Source: Firm-13 sp964617375 (GTDB lineage: Bacteria; Bacillota; Clostridia; Saccharofermentanales; Saccharofermentanaceae). Taken from it: a DNA stretch of 64,000 nucleotides. The stretch covers positions 1-64,000 of the forward strand of contig CAZTXQ010000012.1 in the NCBI GenBank assembly GCA_964617375.1, given 5' to 3'. A program made the position numbers and the translations under genes. The notes under the pieces were generated by a model that saw nothing but the letters and a program-made list of their open reading frames with translations, had not been told where the DNA came from and did no database searches. Of the stretch, positions 61,063 to 64,000 are shown one piece after another; positions within the stretch are counted from its first letter, which is position 1; every line of letters starts with the position of its first letter.

Positions 61063-61872
61063 TTATTTGTTCTCAATCGCACGTACAGCGGCGATATACT
61101 CTGCCACGACATCTTTATCAATATTGCCGCCCCATTTGCCTTTTTCGAAATAGCTTCCGACCAGCGCACCGTCCGCATATTTGAGACGTCTTGCGGCATT
61201 CTCCAGATTGGTGCCGCCGCCAAGGATAATCGGGATATCCTTATTCATTTCCTTGATATCCCGGGTCATCTGGTTATTAATCGCTTCGTCCGCATTGAAA
61301 ATCTCGACCGCACTGGCGCCGACCGTCATGGACTGGCGTGCTTTCGTCAGAATCTCCGTCTTGTCGTATCCGCCCATGACATTGTGGTAGCCGGAGATCT
61401 CGGAAATCAGGTCAACGGAGTCCCAGGCGCCGATATTTCTCCGGTACGTCTGCACCTTCAGCGGATCGGCATTCATCTCGCCGTACGGCGTCTGGATCGT
61501 GCCGATCAAGGCGGAGCAGCGGGTAAAGCAGGCGCCTGTAGCCTTAGCCACAGCAATGGACGGCGTGATGCAGTTCCACATCAGCTGGATGCCGACTTTG
61601 AAGTCCTTCGGCGCGATTCTCATGACTTCGTTCACGATGACGGTGATACCGGCTACGCGGGCATAATCCGTATCGTCTCCGGTGGGATACATCTTGTCCA
61701 CCGACTGGATCAGGCAGCCGTCCGCGCCGCCCTCGATAAGAGCGCGGGTATCAAAGAGTGCTTTTTCGATGGATCTTTCCATGTCGCCCTCTTTGAACAG
61801 CGGTGTGCTCGGCAGCGGTGCGAGGTGCACCAGACCCATAATATACTTGTGACCTTTCGAAATATCAAACAT
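61063..61872 (-). CDS. BtpA/SgcQ-family protein
   Basis: A 269-residue TIM-barrel protein of the BtpA family (named for a photosystem I biogenesis factor; E. coli SgcQ is a relative). Markers are MGLVHLAPLPSTPLF, LIEGGADGCLIQ, DFKVGIQLMWN, AVEIFNADEAINNQ and IPIILGGGTNLENA. The biochemical role is unproven in bacteria of this type. The place beside a nucleoside hydrolase suggests acting on a sugar or base derivative. It follows the YjbQ-like gene by 26 bases. Confidence 0.88.
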   Translation of the reverse strand: MFDISKGHKYIMGLVHLAPLPSTPLFKEGDMERSIEKALFDTRALIEGGADGCLIQSVDKMYPTGDDTDYARVAGITVIVNEVMRIAPKDFKVGIQLMWNCITPSIAVAKATGACFTRCSALIGTIQTPYGEMNADPLKVQTYRRNIGAWDSVDLISEISGYHNVMGGYDKTEILTKARQSMTVGASAVEIFNADEAINNQMTRDIKEMNKDIPIILGGGTNLENAARRLKYADGALVGSYFEKGKWGGNIDKDVVAEYIAAVRAIENK

Positions 61873-61898
61873 TTTTCTGCCTCCGATATACTTATTTG

Positions 61899-62294
61899 TT
61901 ACGCTTTGACCTTGATAAAGAATTCGAGTTTCCGGGGAGCCACGAAGTCAAGAATGAAGAATCCCTGGTTTTCTCCCAGCTCAGGTGCTCCTCCCGATAT
62001 GATAAAATCGCAGGATACGCCCAGGAGCGCTGACTTGGTATGAGCCGCGGCCTTGCAGAAATTCTCTTTATACCGGTAGTCGGTTCTGGCCGGAATCATT
62101 GTGTTCAAGTCCTCGAAAATATCCTCAAACACTTCCGGTTTGCCGGCGGTGGTGATGGCTGCCGCCGCATCCGCATACGGAAGGAAAATCACGCCCAGAC
62201 CGTTTTCCACACCGGATTCGGCTATCTTCTCCGATATAAGGGACGTGATCTCAGCAGATGGGTATTGGGTGTCTATTTCACATCTGTACAGCAT
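61899..62294 (-). CDS. YjbQ/UPF0047-family protein with altered His motif
   Basis: A 131-residue protein of the YjbQ fold. Family positions are GLGVIFLPYADAAAAIT, NFCKAAAHTKSALLGVS, and FIISGGAPELGENQGFFILDFVAPRKLEF. The usual PHTTAA is PYADAA here, so the first conserved His is Tyr, and activity may differ from canonical members. The ATG at 62294 follows AGGAGG by five bases. It is first in the four-gene unit with BtpA, nucleoside hydrolase and transporter. A TATAGT about 33-38 bases upstream could be its -10. Confidence 0.75.
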   Translation of the reverse strand: MLYRCEIDTQYPSAEITSLISEKIAESGVENGLGVIFLPYADAAAAITTAGKPEVFEDIFEDLNTMIPARTDYRYKENFCKAAAHTKSALLGVSCDFIISGGAPELGENQGFFILDFVAPRKLEFFIKVKA

Positions 62295-62481
62295 AATAAC
62301 CTCCTTATCGATCACCTTCGGTAAGACACGCGTCACTATAAGCCTGCCTCTTTTTTGACGAAATGCATGGCTTCTGTTTTCGCGTCTTTTCGCGCGGACA
62401 CTTCTCTGCCAAGCATATTCTTCCATTCCATCATAATGTGCTAATATAGACGTGTATGTAAAAAACCACGGGAGGAATCAT

Positions 62482-63421
62482 ATGGAAGCAACCCTCGAAT
62501 TACAGCAGCTGACCAAAATCATCGGGAAGCGCACGATCGTAAACAATATTGATCTGAAAATATATCCCGGCGAGGTCTTCGGCCTTCTTGGACCGAACGG
62601 CGCAGGAAAAACAACCACCATCCGTCTCCTTCTCGGCCTCATCAAGCCGACCTCCGGCGTTGTATTGATCAACGGCAAAGATCTCCACGGAAACTTCGAA
62701 GAGTCCATCTCGGAGATCGGCGCCATTGTCGAGAGTCCGGAATTCTACAAGCGCCTGACCGGATATCAGAATCTTCTGCAGAGCGCGAGACTTTACGGCG
62801 GCATCCCGAGATCGAAAATCGACGAGATCGTACATTTCGTCAATTTGGAGCAGGCCATAAACCAGAGAGTCAGTGTCTACTCGCTCGNNNNNNNNNNTGA
62901 AGCAGCGCCTGGGCCTGGCCCTCGCTCTCCTAAACGACCCGAAGCTCATCCTCCTCGACGAGCCGATGAACGGCCTCGATCCGCAGGGAATTCATGAGCT
63001 CCGCACCTTTCTCCGGAAAGTCGCCGTCGAAAAGAACGTCACAGTCGTCGTATCCAGTCACATCCTGAGCGAGATGGAGCTCTTGTGTGACCGCGTCGGA
63101 ATCATCAACAAGGGAAAGCTGATCGCCGTCAAAAAGATGAGCGAGTTAACCGCGATCGACAAGTCCGCTCCCGTCACCTTCTCCCTGCGTCCCGGCCTTA
63201 ACGCCCTTCTTGTGCGAAAAGCCATCGACGAAATCACTGCGATGACCGGCAGCAAAGTAAGCGTCCAGCCGAACACGGAGCTTGCAGTTACCTGTGATAA
63301 AGAACATATTCCGGAGGTCAATAAAATCCTCGTTCAAAACGACCTTCCCGTCTATGCGATCGAATCGCGAAGCCAGTCTCTGGAGAGCCAATATCTGGAA
63401 ATTGTGGAGGGCTTAAAATAA
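62482..63421 (+). CDS. ABC transporter ATP-binding protein, interrupted by an assembly gap
   Basis: About 310 residues. It is a BcrA/CcmA-type ATPase with Walker A GPNGAGKTT (~residues 38-46), Q-loop IGAIVESPEFY, signature remnant YSL-(gap)-KQRLGLA, Walker B LILLDEPMNGLD and the H-loop VSSH. The 10 Ns at 62888-62897 shift the frame. The family sequence YSLGMKQRLG needs only three bases there, which restores one continuous frame. The start at 62482 follows GGGAGG. Bacitracin- or antimicrobial-peptide-type export with the downstream permease is likely. The stop overlaps the permease start by one base. Confidence 0.88.
62888..62897. other. Assembly gap of 10 Ns
   Basis: An arbitrary-length N run inside the ABC signature motif. 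Reading frames differ by one base on its two sides, consistent with a true gap of 3 rather than 10 bases. Confidence 0.95.
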
Positions 63422-64000
63422 TGTGGATTCTTCTGATGATCAAAAATGAAATCATAAAGAGCTTTTCCAGAATAAAAACCATCGTGTTTCTCATCCTCCT
63501 GCTAGTCGCAATTCTCGCCTCCGGCATCATCTTCAAACTTGTCAACCCTCAGCCGAATGACTGGAAAGTTGATCTCGAGCAGCAGGTTGCCGAGAACCAG
63601 GGAGTTGCCGAAGCATACAAATCCGGTACGATTGACACCTCCGGTTCCTATGTTATGAGCGAGTCGGATAAGGAACAGCTTATCCAGTATTACTCGGAAC
63701 AGGCGAGCGTCTTCCAGTACGCCGTCGACCATAACATTCCGATCAACAAGACCACCGCATGGAGCTTTGCAACGTCATTCGAATTCATTGTCAATCTCGT
63801 ATTCATCTTTATGATCGTGGCCGCCGCCGAAAGCGTAGCCTCCGAATACAGCAGCGGAAATATCCGTTATCTTCTGATAAAACCCAAAAGCCGCTGGAAG
63901 CTCCTTACAGGCAAATTCCTGTCCCTCATCGCCAGTGCCTTGTTCTTTCTCCTCGTCACCTTCCTTCTGACCGCGATTATGGGCTTCCTCTTCTACGGCT
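63421..64000 (+). CDS. ABC-2-type permease, 5' part
   Basis: The first ~193 residues of a permease cut off by the window end. Helix 1 (TIVFLILLLVAILASGIIF) is followed by a polar extracellular stretch, then helices FEFIVNLVFIFMIVAAAESVA and LLTGKFLSLIASALFFLLVTF, with the motif SEYSSGNIRYLLIKPKSRWKLL typical of ABC-2 membrane subunits. ATG overlaps the ATPase stop (TAATG), so it is its coupled partner. Confidence 0.88.
   Translation, partial: MWILLMIKNEIIKSFSRIKTIVFLILLLVAILASGIIFKLVNPQPNDWKVDLEQQVAENQGVAEAYKSGTIDTSGSYVMSESDKEQLIQYYSEQASVFQYAVDHNIPINKTTAWSFATSFEFIVNLVFIFMIVAAAESVASEYSSGNIRYLLIKPKSRWKLLTGKFLSLIASALFFLLVTFLLTAIMGFLFYG

Overview
The window is 64 kb of bacterial chromosome with roughly half G+C and compact, mostly operonic genes. 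Several features point to an anaerobic, carbohydrate-using Gram-positive of the Clostridia: strong GGAGG-type ribosome sites, lipoproteins with Thr/Ala-rich linkers after the lipobox, a lipoteichoic-acid-synthase-like protein, LrgA/LrgB, a DtxR-type regulator, and a surface protein combining BspA-like leucine-rich repeats with clostridial 'hydrophobic W' repeats. Genus cannot be judged from the sequence. A run of 10 Ns (62888-62897) marks an assembly join, so this is a draft or metagenome contig. No rRNA, tRNA, CRISPR array, prophage or intact insertion sequence was found.

Layout. 1-3.9 kb: surface protein, a SAM methyltransferase, and a mosaic of nested hairpin repeats. 3.9-18.8 kb: an alpha-glucan utilisation region with two binding-protein/permease operons (one ending in malQ, the other in a lipoprotein alpha-amylase), an alpha-glucan phosphorylase and a LacI-family regulator. 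Four promoters here have good -35/-10 boxes, and each carries a TTTCGAAAA-like palindrome, which suggests a LacI regulon. Neither transporter has an ATPase here. 18.9-31.4 kb: hemolysin III, an ATPase/DUF881/membrane-protein cluster, cardiolipin synthase, mannose-6-phosphate isomerase with a sialate O-acetylesterase-like gene, an orphan binding lipoprotein, a DEAD-box helicase and CorA. 31.4-41.4 kb: LTA-synthase-like sulfatase, divergent from a MoxR/DUF58/transglutaminase operon, then lrgAB and an MFS gene.

41.4-46.1 kb: a deoxynucleoside salvage operon (epimerase, deoB, deoC, cdd, MFS transporter, and a 56-residue membrane microprotein). 46.4-51.1 kb: an alkaline-phosphatase-superfamily phosphodiesterase, a DtxR-type repressor, a zinc ABC transporter with a His-rich tail on its ATPase, and a Fur/Zur regulator. 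51.2-58.9 kb: enolase, a zinc-ribbon protein behind a leader with an inverted repeat, a MarR-controlled heterodimeric ABC exporter, and a pair of paralogous small membrane proteins. 58.9-62.3 kb: an unusual cluster of a YjbQ-like protein, a BtpA-family protein, a nucleoside hydrolase and a frameshifted GRP-type transporter. 62.5-64 kb: an ABC ATPase interrupted by the assembly gap and the start of its permease.

The best-supported working unit is the glucan region. Surface amylase cuts alpha-glucan, the ABC systems import maltodextrin, MalQ and the phosphorylase convert it to glucose and glucose-1-phosphate, and the LacI protein probably controls all four transcription units. The most novel-looking items are the YjbQ/BtpA/nucleoside-hydrolase cluster, the ATPase with a degenerate P-loop next to DUF881, the microprotein coupled to the MFS gene, and the unusual leader of the zinc-ribbon gene.
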